In this document: positions 23,062 through 33,961 of the stretch, piece by piece | Position numbering within the stretch: position 1 is the first letter of the stretch | Layout of the letters: the number at the start of each line of letters is the position of its first letter | Origin: Ypsolopha sequella | Lineage: Eukaryota; Arthropoda; Insecta; Lepidoptera; Ypsolophidae | Direction: 5' to 3' | NCBI GenBank assembly: GCA_934047225.1 | Contig: OW203989.1 | Span: 7,291,977-7,355,976, forward strand | DNA: 64,000 nt | Program-made: the position numbers and the translations under genes | Notes under the pieces: generated by a model | The model's input: the letters and a program-made list of their open reading frames with translations, nothing else | Database searches by the model: none | What the model was told of the DNA's origin: nothing

Positions 23062-24450
23062 TGTCGGTACAAATATTGACAGAAACTATAGTATAATAAC
23101 GCTTATATAAGGGGTCTCCGGATAGCGCAAAATACGAGAAAATAATACTTTTCACATGGACACTATAAACGGAAAAAAATTCCATAAATGATTTTCCTAA
23201 GCATATTTTCATTGTATTTTAGTGCAAGAGCCATACAAATACAATCACCGAGCCGAAAACTGTCGAAGACACTTCCACACGAACGAAGCCGCAGGCAAAA
23301 GCTAATATAATATTATAAGATAGCTGTAAGACAAATGAAACGACTATAAATACTATCTTCCTTGCATGATTAAACTGTCAATATTAAGGGTCCGTTTTGC
23401 CAAACATGCTCTCGCGTTTGGACAATTTAGCATATTAAAACAAAATATTTTTAACAAATAAAATTTGTGTAGGTAGTTAAGGGGTTGAACTACATTATAA
23501 TTTTTCAGATTTGACACAAGCATCACAATCATTGAGAAAAAAATCGGAAAGATCAGTAAAATCACGGAAAACGTAATTTGGCTTTGGAACTAGTATGATC
23601 AGTCTACTGATCTAACTACAAACTAAAATATTTTTTTATAGAGCAAAGAAATGAAAGTAGCCTTTACAGATTTTTGTTATTTTTTATTTCCTTTCGTTAT
23701 TTTAAAAGAAATACTCAAACATTCTACATTTTTCCTGTACAGAAAATTACGCAAAAAGAATTTGGAAGTTTGTGTATTTCTTTTTAAATAACGAAAGGAA
23801 AAAAATATTAATATTTTATATGAATACGTAAAAAAAATACATTTCAATTTTGGAACAAAAAAATATTTTTTTTTCTGTTTGCAACGCTAAATTACATTTT
23901 TCGTGATTTTAGTGATCTTTCCGATTTTTTCCCCGATATTTTGTTTTAATATGCTAAATTGTCCAAACGTGAGAGCATGTATGGCGAAACGGACCCTTAA
24001 GGCGAATGGATACGCCAACTGCAATTTGGACCTGTCTTTGAAGGCCTACTCCTCCCACACGGGTGGTCCAAAAACTTTCATAAAAATATATGATAGGCAT
24101 TATAGAGTCAAAAATAAATTTTAAGTTTCATAAGCTGTTTTTCTATTGTAAGTTTTGACAAAAAAATCAAAAGTTATCGAAAGTTTCACATGATTAACAC
24201 AAGAATTCTCTTACTCCTTCCAAACGCCTAAAGCGATTTTAATTATTATTTCACCAAATTATAGGACAGTTTTAGTTCTAAAAAATTTAAATTCAAAATT
24301 TTTTTCGATTCATGGCATCCATGTGAAAAGTATTATTTTTTCCTATTTTGCGCTAGCCGGAGACGCAGTGGTTGTCGTAACAGACACTTTTCAAGGCACG
24401 CTGAAATGAACATTATTTCAATCTCGTTTCCGTTGATATTTGTACCGACA
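23062..24450. mobile_element. 1.4-kb foldback element
   Basis: One large imperfect palindrome. Matching arm blocks from outside in are TGTCGGTACAAATAT / ATATTTGTACCGACA, 'GTCTCCGGATAGCGCAAAAT' / 'ATTTTGCGCTAGCCGGAGAC', 'AAGGGTCCGTTT..CCAAACATG' / its inverse, and 'TTTCCTTTCGTTATTT' / its inverse. The centre is near 23750. A Helitron-like end (GCCGCAGGCAAAAGCTAA, ending 23305) sits in the left arm only. Non-coding. Confidence 0.75.
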
Positions 24451-24954
24451 CACATCGAGTTGCTTATTTAGCATGGTCATACGCCTTAAACAAACAGCCT
24501 ACGTCATTCAGAAACCAATAAATTACGTCATAGATATATGAACAGGACAGGTAGATAAAGGTATTATATATTTCTTTGCCTTCATGACATAATTTTCTCC
24601 TGTCTTGTATTTTTTATATATTTATTCAATTAAAGTATAGGCTTACTTTTTACATTTAGTTGTTTGTTACTAATATTATGAAAAAATATATATAAATAGT
24701 ATTTATTCCTTATTCCCATATTTTTTATTCTATTCAAGTGTATTTTTTTTTATTTAATTTAACCGACCTTTATTATTTCCTTGTGTATTTCCCCATATTA
24801 TTATTATTTATCATATAAAACTATTACTAATGGACATAGATTATTTAATTATATGCCATTAAAACCGACATGAAATAGGTGTATCTGATATACCTACATT
24901 ACATAAATATATATATTTCATTTCATTTTCTAGCTTAAAAAAAATCTGTTTGAC
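24451..24954. other. Unassigned AT-rich sequence
   Basis: Nothing was recognised. Confidence 0.4.
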
Positions 24955-25140
24955 CGACTTTGTGGTCTAGTGGTTCTAGTACTTGACCACAATACTGGAG
25001 ATCGTAGGCTCAAAATCTGGTAGGAGCACATTTTTGTTCAGTCTGCTGGTGAAAAGTGGGTGTAAGAGTGAAGACTGTGACTTTCATTTCATAGTCCATA
25101 CTTGGAAACACCTCTGAGGGATTTATGTCGTGATAATGTT
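24955..25140 (+). mobile_element. tRNA-derived SINE
   Basis: The head has a box A-like 'GTGGTCTAGTGGTTC' and a degenerate box B 'AGGCTCAAAATC'. The tail has 'GTGAAGACTGTGACTTTCAT' and 'GGGATTTATGTCGTGATAAT', shared with the other SINEs in this window. About 186 bp, diverged. Confidence 0.7.
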
Positions 25141-25417
25141 TTATTTTGCCTTATTTGCCTCAAACATTTTCGAATTATATTGCAAACAGAAACTGATAGC
25201 AAGGCTTTGTTATTGGGGTTTGCGTGTTTGATGCACAATTAAAATCCTGCAAAATGTTCTTGATAACTCAAAAATGCTTCTAAATTAGGTCACAATCACA
25301 AAAAATATATCGGTTCCAAAAGAAGACGGAGGTTATATGCTGAGTGGTTACCTGGTTTTCTACTTTCCACCTTCAGAAATGCAAAATGCATCAACCTGGG
25401 AAAAGGTGCGCTATTAT

Positions 25418-26305
25418 TAGAGATGAAACGGATATCCGGTTACTATCCGGTATCCGGCCTATCCGGCCATATTTTTGGTATCCGGTATCCGGCCGGATAG
25501 TAGTCAGTATCCGGCCGGATACCGGATACTTAACTCAACATACAAAAAGTCGTTTAAATCACAAAATAGTTGTATCAATGATTGACTAATCTAAATTCTA
25601 ATACATAAAGTGAATAAGATTTGAGCTATGGTAGATAAAGACAAGCTTTACATCAATTGTTGGGAATAAACGTTTATGCTTTTCTTCATACATAACACCA
25701 GCTTCTTTTGCTCTCACAATATACCGAATGTAACTCAACATGTATCTTTTAATAAAAACACATGGTCATACTGAAATCATACTAAACAACTTTTCCAAAG
25801 AAACATACTTGTGGAAATGAAAAAATATTTTCATGTTTCCATACTCATTTTGAAAACCTACTTTTAATTTTGAAAGGGCACTGGGCGGGCAGGTTTAATT
25901 TTGTTTTTTCAATATGTTACTTTGGAAAATTTGTTCAGTATATTACGCGGTTTCATTTAAAGATAGCTGTCAATTTATATACAGTATACACCACTCCAAA
26001 GAGACAAAATATACATATTTACAAATTTCGTTTGGATTGGAAATTGTTTCGCGTTTGCAAACCAGCATTTGTATGATTGTGATACGATCATTTAGAAATG
26101 ATCTTCATTTAAAAAATGCACGAATAATCTCGCCCACTTGCACCCGCACGCACCTTGGTGCGTAATATTTAGACTTGCTCAATTAGTGCGAAACGCATAT
26201 CTTGAGCCGGATATCCGGCCGCCGGATATCCGGCTATCCGGCCTAGTGCCTCGCCGGATATCCGGTATCCGGTATCCGGCCAAATCACTATCCGTTTCAT
26301 CTCTA
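25418..26305. mobile_element. Non-autonomous hAT-type element with ATCCGG arrays
   Basis: 888 bp with inverted ends TAGAGATGAAACGGATA / TATCCGTTTCATCTCTA and an exact 8-bp target duplication GCTATTAT (25410-25417 and 26306-26313). Both subterminal regions hold clusters of (T)ATCCGG(T/C) and its inverse, about ten per side, the kind of array hAT transposases bind. No intact transposase frame was found inside, so it probably needs a partner in trans. Confidence 0.85.
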
Positions 26306-26399
26306 GCTATTATACACATGATGGATCGTGCTTGTTCTGGTTGGTACGAGAGTTATATCCCCTCCAGCAGCCGTAGCACAGCGTTTTATCGCGCGCGAT

Positions 26400-26495
26400 G
26401 CGACTTAGTTGAATCACAAGTGCAAGGAGAGTGACACGATGTTTTTACGATTAAACTGTACGTCACGCTCCTTGCACTTGTCATCCAACTAGTGG
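26400..26495. repeat. Hairpin, possible MITE relic
   Basis: The arms 'CACAAGTGCAAGGAGAGTGAC' and 'GTCACGCTCCTTGCACTTGT' lie about 20 bp apart, with outer 'TTAGTTG' / 'CAACTAG'. Confidence 0.6.
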
Positions 26496-27117
26496 CGTCC
26501 CGCATGATTAAACACTATGCTACAGGCCCTGGTATAATTATTATCAAATTCTTAATTCTGTAGAGATATCGTCTTTTTGCTGTCGTTAAAAAATCTTTGT
26601 GAGATGAATTTAATCTTATCGTATTATTTTTGTTGACTATATACCAACTTCTTCATCGATATAATTTTAGTGGCAGTGGTAGTTGAACAACGACTGTGAC
26701 CACTGAGTCGTTGTCCTGAGAACGATACCCGTCTTTAAAATGCCCAAACTGTATTGAAAAAAATACTATAATGATATAATTTGTTCAGTAAGGTTCATTT
26801 TAAAAATGATACTTGAACCAATTTATAAACCTACCTACTTAATACATAAAAATATTTTTTTTCTCTTTTGTCTGTCACATTCTACCATTTTATGACATTT
26901 TAATATATAATATAAATTTTACTTAATTCCACTGACGCCAATTTTACAAATCGAAATATATCTGGTAATAACTGTTATAATAAAGTGTTTTATTGAAATA
27001 TATACTGTATAAAAAACAAATAAGTTTTCTTAATATTTAATTGATATTAAAAAATGTTTGTGCTTGTCAACTTTATTAAGTATGCTTCATTTTGTACTTG
27101 AGTTCCAACGTTTTTGC
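26496..27117. other. Unassigned AT-rich sequence
   Basis: Nothing was recognised. Confidence 0.4.
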
Positions 27118-27591
27118 TAAAAAAAAAAATGATTGGGTAATTGCGAGTTGGACTCATGCACAAAGGATTCCGTATCACCACACAATATAGGTACGGAACC
27201 CTTAAAACATTAAAGTAAGTAACAACAACATAAATATCAAAGCAACATCAAGGCGACAATAAACTAGGCGCTAAAGTGGTAGCGGCTTAAAAACCATTTG
27301 GCACCCTCTGAGTACGGAGCCCTAATTTTTATTATTTGTTGCTTTATTTTAGGGTATGAACGACAATCGGACCAGAAACTTGTATGTACACCCATCTTTA
27401 CGATTTTTTGTATAGGGACCCCCTTTTATTTTTTTATTTTCAATTTTATTAATTGTCATGATTGTGAAATTTCAACTGGCTACCTATAACTGTAGACCCC
27501 TGTGACAGACAGACAGACAGATAGACAGCGGAAGCTTAGTAATAAGTAATAAGTCCCGTTTGACATCTTTAGGCTACGGAATCCTAAAAAG
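27118..27591 (+). repeat. GTACGGAACCCT repeat family, copy 1
   Basis: Starts with poly-A then 'GCGAGTTGGACTCATGC' and 'GGTACGGAACCC'. Ends with a CAGA-rich tract (ACAGACAGACAGACAGA), 'AGCTTAGTAATAAG' and 'TACGGAATCCTAAAAA'. The same start and end occur in both orientations at 29326-29618, 30807-31620, 39617-40087 and 40088-41246. This is a widespread moth-type repeat whose class I could not settle. Confidence 0.6.
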
Positions 27592-27792
27592 CACCAACAA
27601 AGTTTAACAAAGTTAACAGAAATTGGCCATTTACACTTTCGTGTAACATAAATATAAATAAGACAATATAAATCACAATCACTGCAGGGGACGACCATGC
27701 ATGGTACAACCGGAACCAAGGCGACGGGACTCGTGTCAGCAGCTGGAACGGAGCCAAAATTTAGTACATTTCAGTTGAATTTACCCCTATTT

Positions 27793-27973
27793 TGTTAAAG
27801 TAATAGATCATGCGATTAGATTAATAAAAGAAGCAGCTACAATAGAAATATATAATAACGAAAAACTGAATACATACGACACAAGACAATAATTAACAAC
27901 AACACCAAGAAACGTCACACTTCACTCAGATGACCATAGCTTGGTAAAGCCAACTGATACAACCTCTTTAACA
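27793..27973 (-). repeat. copia 3' LTR
   Basis: 181 bp with TG...CA ends. Preceded on the minus strand by a purine-rich tract, GGTAAAGAGAGAAGC, the likely start site of plus-strand synthesis. The flanking duplication TATTT lies at 27788-27792. Confidence 0.9.
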
Positions 27974-28013
27974 GCTTCTCTCTTTACCAAGTCTTCAGTA
28001 TTTTGGTCAACCT

Positions 28014-29033
28014 TTACAAACATAGACCAATTAATCTACAAAGTGTAACCAATCTGGGTTTATAAACTGGCTTCGTCATCATATCAGCCAGTTGAGATTC
28101 CGATGAAACCTTTTTAACATCTAGGATTCCTTCATCTACTGCTTCTCTTACGAAGAAGTATCGAATCCGTATATGCTTGGTTCTTTGGTGAAACTCAAAA
28201 GGGGGGTTTCTGGCCAGCTTAATGGCTGACTCATTGTCAACATACAGCACTGGAGTATCATCTAAACCTTCTATGCTTTGGATAAGTCTTTTCAGCCAAA
28301 CAACTTCTCTAGTCGTCTCACTAGCGGCAACAACTTCAGCTTCTGTACTGGATATTGCAACAGATGCTTGTCGATGACTTCTCCATGATATTGCTCCACC
28401 AGCATATAAACAAACCATTCCGGTTGTGGAGCGCCCGGTCTCTATGTCTCCTCCATGATCTGCGTCGCTGAAGCAATGAAGGAGTTTCTCTGCATTTCTT
28501 TTATACACTATACCCAAATCTTGGGTGCCTCGTAAATAACGTAATATACGTTTCACCTTAACAACATCATGTCTTGTAGGACTGTCTAGATGTCTCGAGG
28601 CAACTCCTACAGCAAAGGCGATATCAGGTCTCGTCCCCACCATCAAATAAGCTAGTGCTCCGACAGCTTCTCTGTATGGAAACTGCTCAGTATTAAAAGC
28701 TTCTCTTTTTCCAGAGCCATCTTTTAGTATGGGAGTTCCAACTGCTTTACTATCCTGCATGCCAAATCTTTCTAATATTTTCTTAGTGTATGCGGCCTGA
28801 GTAACTTTAATGGTGTCATCTCTTCGCTCAATCTCTAGTCCAAGAAAATATGAAGCTGATTTCGATTTTATCTTAAATCGACACCTCAGTTCATTAAGAA
28901 ACTGCTCAGTCTCTTCATCATGGGTGGAAGCAAGAAGACCATCGTCTACGTACAGAGCCAATATTAACTTCTTCTCTCCTCTCTGCCTTACAAATAGACA
29001 TGGATCTGCTACCATGTTAAAGTAATAGATCAT
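28014..29033 (-). CDS. copia polyprotein C-terminal part: RT palm and RNase H
   Basis: An uninterrupted 339-codon frame. Its ATG lies inside the LTR, with a second ATG across the LTR/internal junction. The catalytic YVDD of reverse transcriptase is at residues 28-31, with 'SASYFLGLEIERR' and 'GALAYLMVGTRPDIAFAVG' after it. The RNase H domain follows: 'CFSDADHGGD', 'ISWRSHRQASVAISSTEAE' and 'VDNESAIKLARNPPFE', with its acidic residues present. Gag, protease, integrase and the RT fingers are absent, so no cDNA synthesis is expected from this copy alone. The frame is clean, which fits youth more than selection. Confidence 0.85.
   Translation of the reverse strand: MIYYFNMVADPCLFVRQRGEKKLILALYVDDGLLASTHDEETEQFLNELRCRFKIKSKSASYFLGLEIERRDDTIKVTQAAYTKKILERFGMQDSKAVGTPILKDGSGKREAFNTEQFPYREAVGALAYLMVGTRPDIAFAVGVASRHLDSPTRHDVVKVKRILRYLRGTQDLGIVYKRNAEKLLHCFSDADHGGDIETGRSTTGMVCLYAGGAISWRSHRQASVAISSTEAEVVAASETTREVVWLKRLIQSIEGLDDTPVLYVDNESAIKLARNPPFEFHQRTKHIRIRYFFVREAVDEGILDVKKVSSESQLADMMTKPVYKPRLVTLCRLIGLCL
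29005..29014 (-). promoter_or_regulatory. copia primer binding site and deletion junction
   Basis: Directly after the 5' LTR the minus strand reads TGGTAGCAGA, matching the 3' end of insect initiator tRNA-Met, the usual copia primer. The next bases (TCC) already belong to the RT coding region, so the deletion joins the primer site to RT at a shared GCAGA-like stretch. Confidence 0.7.
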
Positions 29034-29195
29034 GCGATTAGATTAATAAAAGAAGCAGCTACAATAGAAATATATAATAACGAAAAACTGAATACATACG
29101 ACACAAGACAATAATTAACAACAACACCAAGAAACGTCACACTTCACTCAGATGACCATAGCTTGGTAAAGCCAACTGATACAACCTCTTTAACA
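29015..29195 (-). repeat. copia 5' LTR
   Basis: 181 bp, no difference from the other LTR found by eye. The flanking duplication TATTT lies at 29196-29200. Confidence 0.9.
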
Positions 29196-29325
29196 TATTT
29201 ATCCCCTGGAATAGCTGCTACTGTTCGTTATGTGCTAGTAGATTTTGTGTTGTGTTATATCGTTCGCAGGCGACAGAAATGTAAAGTCATTTATGTCGGT
29301 TATTTTAAACAACTTTAATCTGATC

Positions 29326-29618
29326 AGCTTTTTAGGGTTCCGTACCCAAAGGGTAACCAACGGGACCCTATTACTCAGACTCCGCTGTCCGTCTGTCACC
29401 AGGCTGTATCTCATGAACCGTGATACTCGTAGTTAGACAGTTGAAATTTTCACAGATGATGTATTTCTGTTGGCGCTATAACAACAAATACTAAAAAACG
29501 GAATAAAATAAACATTTAAGGGGGCTCCCATACAACAAACGTGAATTTTTTGCCGTTTTTATAGATATTACGGAGCCCTTCGTGCGCGAGTCGGACTCGC
29601 ACTTGGCCAGTTTTTTTT
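29326..29618 (-). repeat. GTACGGAACCCT repeat family, copy 2
   Basis: Inverse orientation: enters with TTTTTAGGGTTCCGTACCC, has CTGTCCGTCTGTCACC, and leaves with 'GGAGCCCTTCGTGCGCGAGT' then 'CGGACTCGCACTTGGCCAG' and poly-T. This is the best-kept short copy in the window. Confidence 0.7.
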
Positions 29619-30806
29619 TATAATTACGAGTAATTAAAGCAAGTTCATAGATTTATCATAGATTAGGCTCGCGGCTTCACTTGCGTGAAAGAGTTAACTA
29701 TCAACAGTTTTCGGCTCGGCTGTTATTTTATCAACACCCCTCATAGCTTATAGTAAACCAGGATCAATACGATGATATTAAAGAAAATCACGTTCAAATC
29801 CGTTAAACGATTCTCGAGTGAAAACGGAACATACAGACAATAATTGTAAAAATATATTATATATATTGTATTATTTGAAAATAAAGAAAAGATCTGAGAA
29901 TGGCGGCGGGTACTTATGGTACGGTTGGCAAAACAAGTTTTTAAAAATCGATTTTTATTTTTCCTACTGACTTTTTTGTTATTACTTTTTATTATTATTA
30001 ATTAGACATACTAATAATAATGACAAAACTTATTAATGAATTAAATAAGAAGCAAGGGTAAATATAACACTGGATTTTTTTAAAACAAACTTAAGGAAAA
30101 CAAATAACAATGAATATCAACGAAAACAACAAAGCAACAGGGGACCCCAAGTAACAATTCATTCGGGCCTAGGTTGTGAAAACTTCCTTTAGTTTGTATT
30201 TGGGTCGCAAAAAGGTTAATGCTTTTCTATCTAGGCATATTAAGTACTTGAGAATGATTATTAAGTTCTAAAACTAATTGTTTATCATAACAACCTTTAA
30301 GCCGTTGACAAGAGTTTAAATTAACGTTATTTTGGCTTGTGTTTCACGACCTTAAAGTCCTAGGATCTTATAGTTGTTGTAGACTCTTGAATAGGTTCTG
30401 GAGAGGCTAGGATTATGCTTAAGTGAGATCTAAAGGTTAAATTTTTAACTTTGATATAACCACAAAGCTATGGAATGTTGAAATTACTTAGAAGTTATTT
30501 CTAAAACCTATCTAAAGCCTTTAGGCTGTATAAAAGTTGTCTTGGCAAACAAATTAGGACTTCATGGTGAAAACCAAGACCAAAAGGCTATAGCTCAGAG
30601 CTGAAGGCATGATTTATGTCCTACAAGAATATTTGAAAGCTTTAGAGGCATTCTCAAATATTATCAGTTGTCTCCGCGAATTCAAATTACGATGTCTTGC
30701 AAATTGAACCAACACAGGGTGATTTCAAAAAAACGGAGTGGAAATTTTAAACGGAAAGTGCGGAAAATTTCCTACGAATAATGAATACAGCGGTTAGTAT
30801 ATATTA
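29619..30806. other. Unassigned; degraded Helitron tail possible
   Basis: Positions 29664-29692 ('GGCTCGCGGCTTCACTTGCGTG'-like) resemble an inverted Helitron end. The rest is AT-rich with no gene. Confidence 0.35.
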
Positions 30807-32085
30807 TTAGGGTTCCGTACCTCTAAAGGAAAAAAACCGGTCAAGTGCGAGTCAGAATCGCATACCTAGAGCTTCATATTATAGATGAAAAATTTAATTT
30901 TGTCATTTTTTTCAACCGCTTTAATTGTCCTGTAATCTTTACGTAAACACATATTACCATGATTTTTAAATATTTTTCAGTCTACAAGTTTTGGAGATAA
31001 GGGGGGGGGGGGACATACAATTTTTTATGATTTTTCAAGGATTTCTCGAAATAGATGCAAATAGCCAAACTATAAATTTTTACAATAAACTTTTTAATAC
31101 CTACAATTTGATACCCATAATGTATTTTTATAAAAAATATTTTTTATTTATTATTATTCTTTTTTTATATTTTTCGCTTTTGTTCAATTTTTTTTACCGC
31201 TATAGTTTTCCTGTAATTAGCCAGTTATGATCTATAATTGTAATTTTTTTCATATTTTTCGGTCCACCGGTTTCGGAGATAAAGAGGGGGGGGGGGGATT
31301 TTTCCGAATTCAATCCCTAAAAGGGGTAAATGGGGTGACAAATTCTGAAAATCAACATGGGTATCGTTTGTATGGTTTATCGGGTCGCTGATTAAGAATA
31401 CAACAACGATTTCTAAATGCAATGTAGTGGACGTGAAATACCATCATCCCCTCTTGGGGTGCGATGGGGTTGAAATGTTGAAATGTGTAAATATCAATAT
31501 AGCAGATTTAATATAGCGGACATGAAAATTCTTGAAAGTATGTGTGATAGAGCAATCGGCTGTAACAGACGGACAGACAGACAGCCACAGAAGTGATCCT
31601 TTTAGATTTCCATTTTTTCCTTTTGAGGTATCTATCAATATATATATCCACAATATATCCATTTATCTATCTGTTTATCTATCTATCTATATCCAAGCAA
31701 AATATCTTTGGAACGGAAGGTGGTACATCCCTAGGGGTTGGACCATGGGGTGCCAAAAGAAGTTTTTTTTTGTCAAAACTTTGACAGCCTGCATCTCCCA
31801 AACGGCTGGGGCTAGACCCATGTTGATGGATGTCTAGGAAAAGGTCTAGATCTACCTGCCGAAAAAGTCAAAACTTTACAGGCCCGTATCTCCTAAATGG
31901 CTGATGCTAGAACCATGTTCATGGTATTCCAAAGAAAGTCCTCGGTGAGATCTAGATGACGGTAAAAAAATTGCTATAATTTTGATCGGCCATATCTCCC
32001 GAATGGCTAATTTTAAGGTGTTTGGGTTTCAATTATAGCGATCGGTCAAGCTGGAGCTACATGACCAAAAAAAAATTTAATTTGA
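30807..32085. repeat. GTACGGAACCCT repeats with G-tracts, left flank of the errantivirus
   Basis: A tail (TTAGGGTTCCGTACC) abuts a new start (AAACCGGTCAAGTGCGAGTC). Two related segments then each hold 'TTCGGAGATAA' or 'TTTGGAGATAA' followed by 12-13 consecutive G (31001-31012 and about 31287-31299). CAGACAGACAG lies at about 31565. Three degenerate ~100-bp units with 'TATCTCC.AA.GGCT' follow at 31780-32010. Confidence 0.55.
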
Positions 32086-32089
32086 CCGG

Positions 32090-32311
32090 ATTTACGTGTA
32101 GGCGAATGGGAAAAAGGTTTTTAAAAAGATAATTTATTTATTAAACAAATATGTAATTTAGTTAAGAAGGCTGGTACAAGACTAACTTAATTTAACAAGT
32201 ATAAAAACGGTAAACAATTCTGACTAATTATGTGTAACAGTGATTTCTAGGTATCAGGGCAACACGTGCAGTGCTGCGTCGGCGGGTTGCGAGGCGCTGG
32301 CACTGCTAACT
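32090..32311 (-). repeat. Errantivirus 3' LTR
   Basis: 222 bp, AGTTAG...CGTAAAT on the minus strand. It also encodes the last codons and stop of env. Immediately upstream lies the polypurine tract AAGGAGGGAGG (32312-32322). Confidence 0.93.
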
Positions 32312-33961
32312 CCTCCCTCCTTAAGATGAAGGCGCACTCGGCGGCTTCCAGAAACGTCCTCGTTTCCTTTCTTCGGGGGTGGTGAAGTTTTTGTCTTCCA
32401 CTGGTACATCTTCCAGGCGACTGCTGCTGTTACCAATGTATATAAGAAGAGTGTAGGCCAACTGGGGGTTGCCATGATGTAAGGCCAATCAATTTCTTTG
32501 TCTTCGATTTCTACTTTTTCTGCTTTTGTTATTAGTTCATGTAAATTGTCTAGTTGAATTTCGTCTAATTTGATGTTAAACTGTATGTTGTTCTCTATTC
32601 TTCTGCTTTCATGTGGTAGTGGAATTACTTCGTTGATTATTGTAGTCCTAGTGTGTGATCCCAAGGTTCTGTTCAGGATGGTGACGTCACAATCATGTGT
32701 CGTGTTAATGATGTGTGTTCCTCGTATTGTACTGTACTCGGATTTTGCTCCACATCTTGTTTTTGCTACCTCTTCCCACGGTGTTATAACTAGCCAACTA
32801 TTTTCAGAAAGTCTCTGGATTTTTCCTTTACCAATATGCATCCGGGCCCAAGTACAGTTCGGGTTTCTGTGCTGAATCAGACTGATGACACAATCCTCGG
32901 ATTCTTCCAGGTGCCTGGTATCGAGTTGATTGCAAAGCTGTAGGTTGTCTGTGATACATCGGCAGCGCTGCTCCAGATAGGCGTACTCTTCGCTTCCAAG
33001 TACAAGGAATTTGGATTTTGGAATAATTGTAAGGTTATTTTTATCAGGGATGGAATAAAGGTGAATAAAATCATACCTATTTGGTTCTACGGAAGGGATT
33101 ACCAAAATAAAAGTTATCGAGTTTTCAGTGCTATAAGCTTTCACAACTATAGATCTTTGTATAATATGTATATTTTGTAAGTTAAGTTCCGCCGCTGGGT
33201 TAAATGTATAACTATCTTGCAATTTACTTATTTCTGAAATAAGATTATTCGGACTTATAATACTAGGGTGCAAAATTCCTAATTGGGAAAATGTCAACGC
33301 ATTTTCCAATGTAGAAAGCTTATCTAAAAGTGTTTGAATGCTAAAATCTATCTTAACGTACATATCTAAGAAAAATAAATGATTATTAACTACGTCAGAA
33401 TTCCTGGTGGAATTTATTAAAACACCTACCAGCTGTTTGTGGTTTTCATTTATTTTTGAAATGTCCTTAGTAAATTCTTGAATAGTTGAATGAGCCAAAG
33501 ATAATGTATTTTTTTCAGAGTTTTTCAATACAGAAATCTGATTCTGAATTTTAGCTATTTTGTTTTCAAAATTAATGGCATCGCTATTGTCTAAGTTACC
33601 CGTAATGGTTTTTACTATAGATCCTAAGCCATTTATTAATCCTCGTTTCACTCTTTTTCGAGGTGAAAGAGTGGTTAACTTTTGATCTGCTAATTTAAGA
33701 GAGTGTTCAATTTGATATTTATATGTTTCAAAATACATGTTCTGATCATTATTTTTAGTAGAAACGTAAATGCTAATCAGCCTGGTTAATGTTTCATATA
33801 GAAGGGTAACATTGTAAACGCAAGCAAGATTATGTGAACTAATTTCTTTCAGGATTTGCCCTTGTTTCAGGAGAAGGATTCCATTTGTATTTTTTATGGG
33901 AATCATGTCTACGGCGGTTGTTGCTGTGAGGTAGAACACGAGGGTTCCTGCGAAGAAGAAC
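32254..33961 (-). CDS. env: Errantivirus envelope glycoprotein (F-like fusion protein)
   Basis: The open frame runs to a stop at 32254, inside the 3' LTR. Counting from the first listed codon at 33939 (a GTG, so not the true start), a basic RKRVKR furin-type site lies at about residues 94-99, directly followed by a Gly/Ile-rich fusion-peptide-like stretch. A cysteine cluster lies around 330-400 and a transmembrane segment at about 489-510, then a Lys/Arg-rich cytoplasmic tail. Family role: membrane fusion and cell-to-cell spread. No unspliced ATG sits at the head. The hydrophobic leader is open upstream through 33961, where a CAG acceptor lies, so translation probably depends on splicing. The frame is unbroken. 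Confidence 0.9.

Larger units (their letters stand above)
27793..29195 (-). mobile_element. Miniature Ty1/copia retrotransposon with identical LTRs
   Basis: Two 181-bp direct repeats (27793-27973, 29015-29195), identical as read, begin TGTTAAAG and end CTTTAACA, and are flanked by the 5-bp duplication TATTT. Only 1041 bp lie between them. This is not the full gag-protease-integrase-RT set but just the last part of the polyprotein. It is a complete insertion of an already deleted element. Confidence 0.9.

Noticed and set aside
25870..26165. Overlapping frames inside the hAT-type element as a transposase
   Set aside because: No zinc finger, RW or hATC motif is visible and the frames are short and mutually overlapping.
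32570..32875. 101-codon plus-strand frame and similar ones over the errantivirus
   Set aside because: Antisense shadows of env and pol.
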